NCBI RefSeq assembly: GCF_003852895.1
Contig: NZ_QUSW01000007.1
Span: 179,141-231,410, forward strand
Length of the DNA stretch: 52,270 bases
Reading direction: 5' to 3'
Origin: Rhizobacter terrae
Lineage (GTDB): Bacteria > Pseudomonadota > Gammaproteobacteria > Burkholderiales > Burkholderiaceae_C
Part shown: positions 1 to 9,640 of the stretch, in pieces
Layout: each line of letters begins with the position of its first letter
How positions within the stretch are numbered: position 1 is the first letter of the stretch
Translations under genes and position numbers: made by a program
The notes under the pieces: model-generated
Databases searched by the model: none
The model's input: the letters and a program-made list of their open reading frames with translations, nothing else
Told to the model about the DNA's origin: nothing

Positions 1-1
1 T

Positions 2-3000
2 GCGCAGACGTACGGGCTGCTCAACGATGGGCAGGTGGATCTTGGGGTGTACACGCCGGGCACGACGTACGTGGTGGAGATCACCACGGAGCAGGCGGGA
101 GCGACGCTGTACTTCTATGCCAAGGGCAGTGCACGCACGAGCGGGTACGTGTACAAGAGCAGCGACCAGCAGTTTGCCTGGACGAGCTTCCACACGTTCT
201 TTGCGACGCAACGCTACCCCAGCGTTCCCAGCGAGACCACGGCCTACGTGGACAACCTGGTGGAGAGCGCACCGGATGCACAGACCACGCGGGTGGTGTA
301 CGACAAGGCAGGCCGGGCGCGGTACAGCGTGGATGCTGAAGGGTACGTGAGCGAGACGAAGTACGACGCGCTGGGGCAAGTGGTGTCCACGCTGAGGTAC
401 GAGCGACGCATCAGCGTGAGCGCGAGTCCGACGGAAGCCGAGCTGGCAGCGGCCACGCAGAGCACGACGACGACGTTCGACAGCGGGCTGGAGGGTGTCA
501 GCGGGAACGCGGGGGTGTGGGAGGGCGGCCGGCTGAAGCTGATCAGTCGTCCGGAGGCGGGCAACTCGTGGGCCACGACGGTGGGCACGCGCACGCTGGC
601 GACAGGCAGCTCGGTGAAGTTCGAGCTGACGCCCACGCAACTGCAGAACACGCTGCACGCGGGCATCGAGATGGTGGCCGGGGGCAAGTACTCGCGCCTG
701 GTGGCGCTGCTGCAGCCGGACGGCCACGTGTACGCGCTGACGTACGGGCTGCTCAACGATGGGCAGCTGGTGGATCTTGGGGTGTACACGCCGGGCACGA
801 CGTACGTGGTGGAGATCACCACGGAGCAGGCGGGAGCGACGCTGTACTTCTATGCCAAGGGCAGTGCACGCACGAGCGGGTATGTGTACAAGAGCAGCGA
901 CCAGCAGTTTGCCTGGACGAGCTTCCACACGTTCTTTGCGACGCAACGCTACCCAAGCGTTCCCAGCGAGACCACGGCGTACGTGGACAACCTGGTGGAG
1001 AGCGGGCCGGACGCGCAGGTCTCGCGCATGGTCTACGACGCAGACGGCCGCCAGACCTACGCCATCGATGCCTCCGGCGCAGTCACCCGCCAGCGCTACG
1101 ACGCATTCGACCGGGTATCCGAGACCATCCAGTATGGGCTGCGATACACCGGTGCCGTGGACAACGTGTCCATGAACGCCTTCTATGACCAGGCCGCGAA
1201 CCAGACGGCGCAAGACCGCAGCACGAAGCTGGTGAGAGACCTGGACGGGTTGGTCCGGTTCGCCGTCGATGCAGCCGGTGCGGTGGTCGAAACGATCTAT
1301 GACGCCTACGGCCAAGTCGCTCGGACGGTTGCCTACGACACGGTCATCAATGCGTCGAGCGTGACGTCGACAACCCGCCCCAGCGACGTTCGCAACCTGC
1401 TGCCGGCCTCGACCCTGAATGCCCACGAGACCATCTATGCCCGTGACCAGGACGGGCGAGTGATCTACAAGGCGATGTCGGTGTCGATCAACGGAACGGC
1501 CAAGGCCTTCACGATCACCCAGAGCCAATACAACCAGGCCGGCCAGGTTGCCGCGGCCACGGCCTACGCCAAAACAATCTCGCTGCAGGACCTGCCTTCG
1601 GTCGTCCGCGCATCGGACATTGCCGCCCGGGTCCAACTCCAGCCGGGTGTTGATCGAACCACCCAGACGACCTACGACCACCTCGGCCGAGTCGCCCAAA
1701 CCACCGACGCAGCCGGCAAGAACCAATCCTTCACCTACGACGCCTTCGGCGACAAGCTGACCTTCACCAACGAGAAGGGCAGCGTCTGGACCTACGCCTA
1801 TGACAGGCTGGGCCGGATGGTCACCGAGATCTCACCTACGGTCGCGCTCACAGTCCTGAAAATGGACCAAGGCAACCTCGTCGTCGATGACGTTGCCAGC
1901 AAGACGGCCGCCATCGTCACCACGCTGCGCTATGACGCCTTCGGCAATCTGCTCTCTCGCACCGAAGCCACTGGCACCGCCAACGAGCGCACCACCAGCT
2001 ACGCCTATGACGCGCTGGGTCGCCAGACGAAGGTGACCTATCCGAAGGTCAAGTACTACAACGCCACCGCATCCACGCTGTCGGTCGTGCAGGAAGACGA
2101 CCTCCCGCTGACGACCCAGACCTTCTACGACGCCTTCGGCAACGCGGTGGCGAACATCGACGTTGCAGGCAGCACAAGCTACAAGGCCTACGACGTGCTG
2201 GGCCGCGTGCGCTATGAAGTCGATGCCATGGGCTTCGTTACCGGCTACGACCGCGACGTCTTCGGCCAGGCATTGACCGTGACGCGCTACTGGGTGGGCA
2301 CGTCGCTGGCAAACAGCACGCCGGCGAACGCCGGGCAGGCGCCGACGGTGGCGCAGATCGCGGCCATCGTGAACGCTGGCGACCACAGCAAAGACCGCAC
2401 CATCACCAACACCTACGACGGACGGGGCCTGCTGACCCAGGCGCGCGAATCAGCCGCCTACACCTTCGACGGTGACACGAAGCAGGGCAACGCCACGGCG
2501 GGCAAGACGACCTGCAACACCTACGATGCCTTTGGCCAGCTCATCAAGGTGGCGCGCCTGCGCAATCCAAATGCGACGGTCAATCCGTGGACTTACGTCT
2601 ACAACTATTACGACCGCGCCGGTCACCAGGTGGCCAGCATCGATGAACTGGGCTACCTGACGCGTCGCAGCTTCAGCGCGTTCGGTGAGCAGGTGAGCGT
2701 GCTGGAGTACGCCAATGCGCAGGCGGTGAACTCGTACAGCGAGACGAGCAACTTCGCGGATCCCAACTACGGCAATCCATCGACGAGCAGCGACGACCGC
2801 CGCACCGACACGACCTACGACGCGATGGGCCGCAAGGTCTCCGAGTCGCGGCTGAACGTTGGGTACACCGAGAATCCGCAAGTCACCTCCGTGACCACCG
2901 TCCGCGGTGCAGTCACCACCTACTACGGCTACGACGCCGTGGGCAACCTCACCCGCACGACAGACACCTACGGCAATTCGACCTACAGCTACTACGACGC

Positions 3001-6000
3001 CATGGGGCGCGTCACGGCTGTCGCAGCGCCGACGCGTGCAGGTTCCGGGACATCGACCGAAGCCGACCTGACGCCCTTGACGGTCTTCCGCCGCGACGCG
3101 CTGGGGAACGTGGTCGTCAAGATCGACTACGCCAAGGGCGCCAGCGCGGCCGCCGAATACAAGGACGTCTCGCAGGCGGGATCCTGGGGGTATCCGGCCA
3201 TCGTGGCCGATGGCGCCGACCGATCCACCTACACGATCTATGACAGCCTGGGGCACGCGACCCAGACGATGGACGCCAACGGTGTCTTCCGCTTCAACTC
3301 GTACAACCAGCGCGGCCAGTTGGCCCGCACCTGGCAGTCTGTCAACAGCAACGACGGTGGCGTCAGCACTCTGTTCCAGATCAACCAGTACGACAAGCTA
3401 GGCCGCCTGATCAAGACCGAAGACCCGGCACCAACGACCACATACCAGGCCGGGGTGCTGGCCACGCTGGGTACCTCGGTGGTGAACTTGTCCTGGGCTG
3501 GGTTGATCGATCGCGCGGGCGGCACTGTCGAAGTCAGCGTCGACTACATGCAGGGGCAGACCGTCCCCGGAACGGGCGTCTACCAGCTCTCCCCGGCGAA
3601 CTCCACCTACACCTACACAGCGGCTGACGCGGCCGCTGGCGTGGCTGTGACCGCGCAATACATCCAGCAGTTGAAGAACGTGCAGATCCGGCAGCTGGTG
3701 GCCGGTTCCTGGGTGGTTCGCTGGAGTGGCACCGCGTCGCAGGCGGTCGGCAATGGTGTCACGCTCATGACGCAGAGCGCTGCCGGCACGACCCGAACCA
3801 ACTACGAATACAACGCCTTCGGCGAGATGACCTCCAAGGGCATCAATGAAGGGCAGCAGGAGTATTTCGAGTACGACAACGCCGGTCGCCTGTGGCACAC
3901 CAACAGCGGTGACGGCATCGACAAGGTGTTCCTGTACGACCTGCAGGATCACCAGACCGCTGACATCCGCAGCGCCGGCTCGGCCAGTGCCAGCAATCGC
4001 GACTTCGGCCACTACGCTTTCAACCTGAACGACATCGCCACTGTGGCGGGTTGGACCGATACCCGCCGCGTCGACATGCGCTACGACTCTGCGGGACGCC
4101 TGGTGGAGCGGCTGGACCCCACCCGCAACCAGCTGCGCACCGGCGTGGCCACGCGTTCCCTGTCGCTGACGGCCTCGATCCTTGAAGTCGGCACAACCAC
4201 CGGAGCGAAAGACAAGATCTCCGTCAGCTGGACCACGCTGCAAGGCCTGGGCGCGGGTGGCGTGAAGGTGCAGGTCGACTACACCAGCAAGCAATCGGTG
4301 TCGCGCACGGCCACGCAGATCCTCACCAACGAAGAGGCGCTCTCGGGTGCCACGGTGAGCTGGTACACCCCCGTGACATACCCGGCGGGCGCGGACGGCA
4401 TCTCCAAGATCAACCACATCGTCGTCTACAAGCAGGACGCGGAGGGCAATTGGCAGCCGGTGATGGAGCGGTATGCCGCAGGCTTCGGCGTTGCGTACGG
4501 CATCGGCATCGAGGCCGGAACGCCGCGTGACGGGGTGAGCCGCATCACCGGCTTCAAGTACCGCGTGCAGGGGGGCACTGGATGGACCGCAGTTGCCACG
4601 GACAACCTCGTCAACTTTGGCGACGCCGTGCGCGTGGATGGCAGCCGCATCCCGTTGTCGGCCAACACCACCTACGAATACCAGGTGCTGACGACTGGGC
4701 AGGACGGTCAGGAAGTCCCAGGCCCCACGCTGAGCTTCAACACCGGCACGCCCACGAACTCGACCACCGATATCGTGTCGCCGCGGCCGATGATCCGACA
4801 ACTGCTCGATCGCTGGGGCAACGTGCTGGAGGTGAACGACCCGCGCTCGTTGAACTGGATCACCCGTTCCACCTACAACGCCAACAACCAGCGCATCTCC
4901 GAACTCAAGCCCGGTAGTGCCGGTGGCTTCGACGGCAGCAGCCCGATGACGCTCACCTACTACGACCGCCTGGGCAGGCAGGTGGCGGTGCAGGATGCGA
5001 ACGGCCACATCAATGCCCAGCAGTACGACAGCTCCGGCAACGTGATCAGCGAGATGCACGCAGACCGCGGCGTGGTGACCTACCGCTACAACGCCTTTGG
5101 CGACCGTACCAGCATGGTCGATGCGATGGGCAACGACGCATCCTCGAGCGCGGCATTCAAGGCGCTTCACACCACCGTCTACGAGTACGACAAGCTGGAC
5201 CGCTTGTCGGCCACCCAGCACACCGGCGTGGACGTGTATTCGCTCAATGCCGACATGTCGGCTGTCATCGGCTCGAAGCAGACGCTGCGCGAGACCATCG
5301 AATACGACTGGGCCGGCCGCAAGATCAAGCAGACCGATGCTGCGGGCCATCAGACCAAGTACAAGCTGGATCTGGCCGGGCACGTCATCGAGACGGTGCA
5401 GCTGGGTGCCACAACCCGCACCACCTACGACTCCTTCGGCCACAAGATCAGTGAGATCGACGCGAACACCAATGCTTCGCTGTGGACTTACGACTACTTC
5501 GGCCGGGTGCTGGCGTCTACGGACATCGGTGGCGCTCTCTGCCTCTACAACTATGACAACGCCAAGCAACTGACCGCGCAGACCAGCGTGCGGCCAAACG
5601 CACGCGGCCAGAACCTGACCAACACCTACGACGCCGCGGGCCAACTGGTGAAGATCGTCGATGCCAGCGATCCGGCCAGCACGAAGGTCACCACCTACGA
5701 CTGGGACATGGCCGGTCACCACACACGTGAAAAGACGATGCAGGGCTCGACGGTCGCGCAGGACGACCACCTCGCCTACGACACCCTGGGCCGCCTGGCC
5801 CTGGTGACCGACGAGCGCGCACGCATCGCCATCACCTACGACAGCGTGGGCAACCGCAGGTCCATCAAGACGCACGTGAACACCGGCCTGGTCAATTCGG
5901 GCACGACGCGGCAGGACGCAGACACGTCGCGCGATGCGGAGCGCTGGTTCCAGTACGACGAGATGAACCGGCAGACGGTGGTGGACGGCTTGAACCCGGC

Positions 6001-9000
6001 TGGAACCATCGGCACCGTGGTGGACCCGGCGGACGGGGCCAAGGTGATTGCCCAAGGGCACAAGATCACCTATGACAAGAATGGCAACCGGACCAGCGAC
6101 CAGTTCTGGGGCAACAGAATCAAGACCACGGCGGGATACACCATCGTCAACTACGACGACTCTGGCAATCCGACCTATCAATACGACGTACCGCCCACCT
6201 ACACCACCGATCCGGGATACGTTACCGAGACCTACAAGTACGACGCGCTGGACCGGCTCACGCGCGTGGATCGGCTGCTGCAAGGTCCGAACGACAGCAA
6301 CGAAGCCTACGTGACCCTGGACCTGCGCATGTACGCGGCCGACAATCGCGTGGTGCAAAGCGGCCCCAATGGCACGCTGCCCACGGGCTACTCCGCTGCG
6401 CTCAATGCCAACACGCCTTCGGGTCAAGCCATCGGCCTGGAAACCCAGCGGAACCAGTACGACGCCACCACCGGCCGGCTGGTGCACAAGAAGCTGCTCA
6501 AGAGCGACAACGGCGCGAAGGCGGACTTGTACTACGACGCGGCTGCATCGTATGACGCCGCCGGCAACGTACTGAACTACCGCATGTTGGACGCTGCCAG
6601 CGGCATCAACTACACCTACAACTACACACTGAAGAAGTTCGACGGGTACAAGGAGTCGACCATCTCGGGCTACGCGTCCTCTGGTTCTTCGCCGGGCACC
6701 ACGACGGAGACCTACGATGCCAACGGTTTCCTGGTTGGCATCACCGACAGCACGATGGCGGCGAACAACCGCACCTTCATCAACGACGCCAACGGCCGCG
6801 CACTGATGGTGACCCAGAACACCAACGTGCAGCGAGAGATGGTGGTCAACGGCGAGGTGCTGGCCACCTACGGCGTGGGCGTCGACCGCGTGACGCCGAA
6901 GAACGGCGACGGCAGCCCGCGCTTCGCGCCGGTGGCCGACTTCAACTTCGGCTTCCAGAGCATCACCGGCAACTACCCGGCGGCATCGGTGGGCATGTAC
7001 ACCGTGCGTACCGGCGACACGCTGCGCAGCATCGCCGGCAGTGCCTTCGGCGACGAATCGCTGTGGTTCCAGATCGCCCAGGCCAACGGCCTGACCGGCG
7101 ACCGTGACCTGCGCGTGGGGCAGACGATCAGCATCCCGAGCAAGGTCGGCACGATCCACAACAACAGCGGGACGTTCAAGCCCTTTGATGTGAGTTCGGT
7201 GATTGGCGACACGACGCCGAATCTGCCGGCGTTGAAGAAGGATGACTGCGGGGCGCTTGGCCAACTGGTCATGGTGGTCATTGCCGTGGCGGTGGCCGCC
7301 TATACCGGCGGTGGCGCCCTCGGTGCAGTCCTGGGCTCGATCACCAGCCAGGTCGTCGGCAAGGAACTTGGAATCATCGACAAGTTCGACTGGAGGCAGG
7401 TGGCGTTGGCGGCAGTCACGGGGGCAGTTGGGTCGGGCCTGCAGCTGAATCCTCTGACTGGGAGTCCGATCGCCAACACCATCATTCGAGGAGTCATCAA
7501 CAATGCCGTGAGCCAGGGCATGAGCATCGCCCTGGGCTTGCAGGACGACTTCAACTGGAAGGCTGTTGCGGCTGCTGGCTTGGGATCACTTGTCGGGCAG
7601 CAGATCGGTGACGGACTGGACAAGGCGGGAGCCTTCAAGGAACTGGGCAATTTCGGCGCTGACTTTGCCAGGAAGAGTGTGACCGGAATCTCCAGCGGGG
7701 TAACGACATCGTTGGCGAAATCGGGACGGGTGTCGCTCGGCAGAGTTGCGGCTGATGCGTTTGGCAATGCGTTGGGCGAAAGCCTGACTGCGCAGTCGAG
7801 CAGTGCCTACGAACGTGCGATGCATGAGCCCGAGCCGTGGCCAGTCGGTGGTGAATCGGAGCACGTGCAGCAGTACGGGAGGGCGAACAATCGCACGGCG
7901 CTCAACGAGGCCAACATGGCGGCCGATGTGGACTACTACCGCAGGCCTATGCCCGACCAGACGACGGCTGAGAGCGCACGGCTCAATCGGTCCGAGGACA
8001 GGGCGCGTGCTTGGGAGAACTTCAACGCCACGGCGGGCAGGGTGTGGGGGGCAGAGGATGCGCAGGCAGCCGTGAGTGCCAAGGCGGCGCTGGTGCAGCA
8101 GAACGCACGAGCCGACGCATATGGCAAGGCCCTGTCTCTTCGAAAATCACAAGGCATTGAGTTGGTACCTGCGAACTTCAATGCAAGTCGAGGTGGCGGA
8201 AGCTTCGCAGGCGGCACTGGCATGACCTTAGATGAGGCCATGGCTCTGGATCGTGCGCAGAAGGATTTTGCGGCACAGCAATCGCGCTACATCGTGCCGC
8301 CGTACAACCCGCAGGCCTTAGCCGAGCTGGCGGCTGCTCGCATGCCATCGCCGCTGCAAGCGCTGTGGGCGAGCGATCGCAGCTTTAGGGACAAGGTATC
8401 GGGTACGGGTAGCCTGTACTACAACAGCCTCGGCTCCGACACTCCCTCAACTGCAGGCAACGATGCGCCGACCATTGGATTCTTGAAAAGGGCCTACAAC
8501 ACCCTTTTGGTCGACACGGGAGAGACGCTGTTTCGTGCATTCGAGCCAAAAACAGACTGGAGTTACATCCGAACAAACATCAATGGAGCGGAACGCTCGG
8601 GAGCTGCAACGTTCGATGGTCTGACCTTGGTCATGGCGGCCAAGGGACTCTTCGGGGCTGGAGTCACCCGTGGCACTGCCACAAGTCAGTTTCCTCTTTG
8701 GACGGCTGAGCGAGGTGCATTCAGTATCGCAACGGAACTTGATCCGATTCTGGCAAAGGCTGGGCCGGCATTTGACTATCGGACCGTACTATCTGGACAA
8801 GATGGGACTTTTGCGTCAGTAGTTCGACGTTATGCAGAGCCGGTCAAAGCGTTGCCACCGCAATTGGAGGGCTTGGTCCCTGGTCAGCCTATTCCAGATG
8901 GACTGGAAATTGTTGTGCTGGGCAACACGAACAAGCCAGGGAATTTCATACTAAGACCCGGGATTGATGATCGGCCGATAGGGGAAGTGAGTGCTCCTGG

Positions 9001-9274
9001 TAAGTCTGTTTCTATTGCTACTGACTTGGAGATCTCGGGTGAATTTAAAAAGATGTTTGGCGCTCAGCGTGCTATGGTGCGGGGCGATACGCTGTCAGGC
9101 TCTTTTGTTGAAGACATTCGGGCTGCGGGTTTTGACATTCTATATGCACCCACTGAAAAGAACATTTTCCACGCTCGAATAGTCGCAGCTGACAGTGAAT
9201 TTGATGAGGCTGGGCGTGAACTTCTATCGATTGCCTTTGATAGGATCTCGCGCCACAAATCGAGCAAGCCTTAG
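2..9274 (+). CDS. Giant RHS/YD-repeat polymorphic toxin (5' end outside the window)
   Basis: The frame is open from the first bases, so the true start lies upstream; about 3,090 residues are visible. Dozens of YD-type repeats (YDAxGR, YDxLGR, YDAFG) run from about 290 to 6900 and would form an RHS/TccC-like shell around a toxic tip. The shell carries non-YD beta-rich segments: a duplicated one near the start, and others near 3440-3780 and 4130-4760. At the end a LysM domain (about 6995-7140, starting MYTVRTGDTL) is followed by HNNSGTFKPFD and by a hydrophobic Gly/Ala-rich pre-toxin segment (about 7255-7450). The last ~190 residues (from about 8690) are an unrecognised, AT-richer tip. I see no DPxGL autoproteolysis motif at the shell end. 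This fits a secreted or cell-surface polymorphic toxin; the export route (T6SS or other) is not shown here. The tip's activity is unknown. Confidence 0.9.
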   Translation, partial: AQTYGLLNDGQVDLGVYTPGTTYVVEITTEQAGATLYFYAKGSARTSGYVYKSSDQQFAWTSFHTFFATQRYPSVPSETTAYVDNLVESAPDAQTTRVVYDKAGRARYSVDAEGYVSETKYDALGQVVSTLRYERRISVSASPTEAELAAATQSTTTTFDSGLEGVSGNAGVWEGGRLKLISRPEAGNSWATTVGTRTLATGSSVKFELTPTQLQNTLHAGIEMVAGGKYSRLVALLQPDGHVYALTYGLLNDGQLVDLGVYTPGTTYVVEITTEQAGATLYFYAKGSARTSGYVYKSSDQQFAWTSFHTFFATQRYPSVPSETTAYVDNLVESGPDAQVSRMVYDADGRQTYAIDASGAVTRQRYDAFDRVSETIQYGLRYTGAVDNVSMNAFYDQAANQTAQDRSTKLVRDLDGLVRFAVDAAGAVVETIYDAYGQVARTVAYDTVINASSVTSTTRPSDVRNLLPASTLNAHETIYARDQDGRVIYKAMSVSINGTAKAFTITQSQYNQAGQVAAATAYAKTISLQDLPSVVRASDIAARVQLQPGVDRTTQTTYDHLGRVAQTTDAAGKNQSFTYDAFGDKLTFTNEKGSVWTYAYDRLGRMVTEISPTVALTVLKMDQGNLVVDDVASKTAAIVTTLRYDAFGNLLSRTEATGTANERTTSYAYDALGRQTKVTYPKVKYYNATASTLSVVQEDDLPLTTQTFYDAFGNAVANIDVAGSTSYKAYDVLGRVRYEVDAMGFVTGYDRDVFGQALTVTRYWVGTSLANSTPANAGQAPTVAQIAAIVNAGDHSKDRTITNTYDGRGLLTQARESAAYTFDGDTKQGNATAGKTTCNTYDAFGQLIKVARLRNPNATVNPWTYVYNYYDRAGHQVASIDELGYLTRRSFSAFGEQVSVLEYANAQAVNSYSETSNFADPNYGNPSTSSDDRRTDTTYDAMGRKVSESRLNVGYTENPQVTSVTTVRGAVTTYYGYDAVGNLTRTTDTYGNSTYSYYDAMGRVTAVAAPTRAGSGTSTEADLTPLTVFRRDALGNVVVKIDYAKGASAAAEYKDVSQAGSWGYPAIVADGADRSTYTIYDSLGHATQTMDANGVFRFNSYNQRGQLARTWQSVNSNDGGVSTLFQINQYDKLGRLIKTEDPAPTTTYQAGVLATLGTSVVNLSWAGLIDRAGGTVEVSVDYMQGQTVPGTGVYQLSPANSTYTYTAADAAAGVAVTAQYIQQLKNVQIRQLVAGSWVVRWSGTASQAVGNGVTLMTQSAAGTTRTNYEYNAFGEMTSKGINEGQQEYFEYDNAGRLWHTNSGDGIDKVFLYDLQDHQTADIRSAGSASASNRDFGHYAFNLNDIATVAGWTDTRRVDMRYDSAGRLVERLDPTRNQLRTGVATRSLSLTASILEVGTTTGAKDKISVSWTTLQGLGAGGVKVQVDYTSKQSVSRTATQILTNEEALSGATVSWYTPVTYPAGADGISKINHIVVYKQDAEGNWQPVMERYAAGFGVAYGIGIEAGTPRDGVSRITGFKYRVQGGTGWTAVATDNLVNFGDAVRVDGSRIPLSANTTYEYQVLTTGQDGQEVPGPTLSFNTGTPTNSTTDIVSPRPMIRQLLDRWGNVLEVNDPRSLNWITRSTYNANNQRISELKPGSAGGFDGSSPMTLTYYDRLGRQVAVQDANGHINAQQYDSSGNVISEMHADRGVVTYRYNAFGDRTSMVDAMGNDASSSAAFKALHTTVYEYDKLDRLSATQHTGVDVYSLNADMSAVIGSKQTLRETIEYDWAGRKIKQTDAAGHQTKYKLDLAGHVIETVQLGATTRTTYDSFGHKISEIDANTNASLWTYDYFGRVLASTDIGGALCLYNYDNAKQLTAQTSVRPNARGQNLTNTYDAAGQLVKIVDASDPASTKVTTYDWDMAGHHTREKTMQGSTVAQDDHLAYDTLGRLALVTDERARIAITYDSVGNRRSIKTHVNTGLVNSGTTRQDADTSRDAERWFQYDEMNRQTVVDGLNPAGTIGTVVDPADGAKVIAQGHKITYDKNGNRTSDQFWGNRIKTTAGYTIVNYDDSGNPTYQYDVPPTYTTDPGYVTETYKYDALDRLTRVDRLLQGPNDSNEAYVTLDLRMYAADNRVVQSGPNGTLPTGYSAALNANTPSGQAIGLETQRNQYDATTGRLVHKKLLKSDNGAKADLYYDAAASYDAAGNVLNYRMLDAASGINYTYNYTLKKFDGYKESTISGYASSGSSPGTTTETYDANGFLVGITDSTMAANNRTFINDANGRALMVTQNTNVQREMVVNGEVLATYGVGVDRVTPKNGDGSPRFAPVADFNFGFQSITGNYPAASVGMYTVRTGDTLRSIAGSAFGDESLWFQIAQANGLTGDRDLRVGQTISIPSKVGTIHNNSGTFKPFDVSSVIGDTTPNLPALKKDDCGALGQLVMVVIAVAVAAYTGGGALGAVLGSITSQVVGKELGIIDKFDWRQVALAAVTGAVGSGLQLNPLTGSPIANTIIRGVINNAVSQGMSIALGLQDDFNWKAVAAAGLGSLVGQQIGDGLDKAGAFKELGNFGADFARKSVTGISSGVTTSLAKSGRVSLGRVAADAFGNALGESLTAQSSSAYERAMHEPEPWPVGGESEHVQQYGRANNRTALNEANMAADVDYYRRPMPDQTTAESARLNRSEDRARAWENFNATAGRVWGAEDAQAAVSAKAALVQQNARADAYGKALSLRKSQGIELVPANFNASRGGGSFAGGTGMTLDEAMALDRAQKDFAAQQSRYIVPPYNPQALAELAAARMPSPLQALWASDRSFRDKVSGTGSLYYNSLGSDTPSTAGNDAPTIGFLKRAYNTLLVDTGETLFRAFEPKTDWSYIRTNINGAERSGAATFDGLTLVMAAKGLFGAGVTRGTATSQFPLWTAERGAFSIATELDPILAKAGPAFDYRTVLSGQDGTFASVVRRYAEPVKALPPQLEGLVPGQPIPDGLEIVVLGNTNKPGNFILRPGIDDRPIGEVSAPGKSVSIATDLEISGEFKKMFGAQRAMVRGDTLSGSFVEDIRAAGFDILYAPTEKNIFHARIVAADSEFDEAGRELLSIAFDRISRHKSSKP
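8..269 (+). repeat. Copy A of an intragenic near-identical repeat in the RHS gene
   Basis: This segment matches 740-1004 almost base for base. I count three substitutions and one missing in-frame codon (CTG, after position 34). It encodes the C-terminal half of a beta-rich, LamG/jelly-roll-like domain (YVVEITTEQAGATLYFYAKG and onward). The upstream half of this copy lies outside the window. Confidence 0.9.
740..1004 (+). repeat. Copy B of the intragenic repeat in the RHS gene
   Basis: Second copy of the segment at 8-269, offset by 732-735 bases. Here the whole domain is visible, beginning about position 465 (TTTTFDSGLEGVSGNAGVWE) and ending at YVDNLVESGPDAQ. Downstream of about 1010 the two copies diverge into different YD repeats, so the unit has sharp borders. 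Confidence 0.9.
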
Positions 9275-9288
9275 TGAGGAGTTTTGGT

Positions 9289-9537
9289 ATGAGCCTGGAT
9301 CAAGTAGAGACGTTGGATCAGCTACTCTTATTTCTCGAGGAGTGGCGCTCGGTCAACGGGGATGAATTCGTGTACGACGCTAACGGGATGCTGGCCCTCC
9401 TAGGCGCATGCCTAAGGAATCTTTCTAAGTTCTCCTTGGATGCGGATTTCGAGGAGCTGTCGGAGATGTTCGATGCAGAGCAAAAGGCCATGCTCAGTAA
9501 ATTGACAATTTATGCATCTCAAAAGTCGAATGGCTAG
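9289..9537 (+). CDS. Small acidic protein, candidate immunity protein of the RHS toxin
   Basis: This 82-residue protein starts 14 bases after the toxin stop. ATG at 9289 is preferred over the in-frame GTG at 9274 because GAGGA lies at 9276-9280 with good spacing. It looks entirely alpha-helical, with about 15 acidic against 6 basic residues, and has no signal peptide or membrane segment, so it should be cytoplasmic. Its position right after the toxin tip, its size, its charge and its AT-rich composition (like the tip, unlike the shell) are what is expected of an immunity protein that binds the C-terminal toxin. I do not recognise the family; the function is inferred from context. Confidence 0.72.
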   Translation: MSLDQVETLDQLLLFLEEWRSVNGDEFVYDANGMLALLGACLRNLSKFSLDADFEELSEMFDAEQKAMLSKLTIYASQKSNG

Positions 9538-9640
9538 TTTGAACGAACGAGCCACGGAAAGATAAGGATTAACGGTTCAACCTTGAATAGGCCGAAATGT
9601 GTACGTATGGCTCGCAACATTGACTCGTACTGTCATCGTC

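Noticed and set aside
3398-7264. A 1,288-residue open frame on the minus strand across the RHS gene
   Set aside because: It is antisense to a clear YD-repeat coding region and its His/Arg/Val-rich composition is typical of GC-rich shadow frames. No ribosome site or domain.
9274-9288. GTG at 9274 as start of the immunity gene
   Set aside because: It overlaps the toxin stop and places the GAGGA ribosome site inside the coding region; ATG 9289 is better supported.
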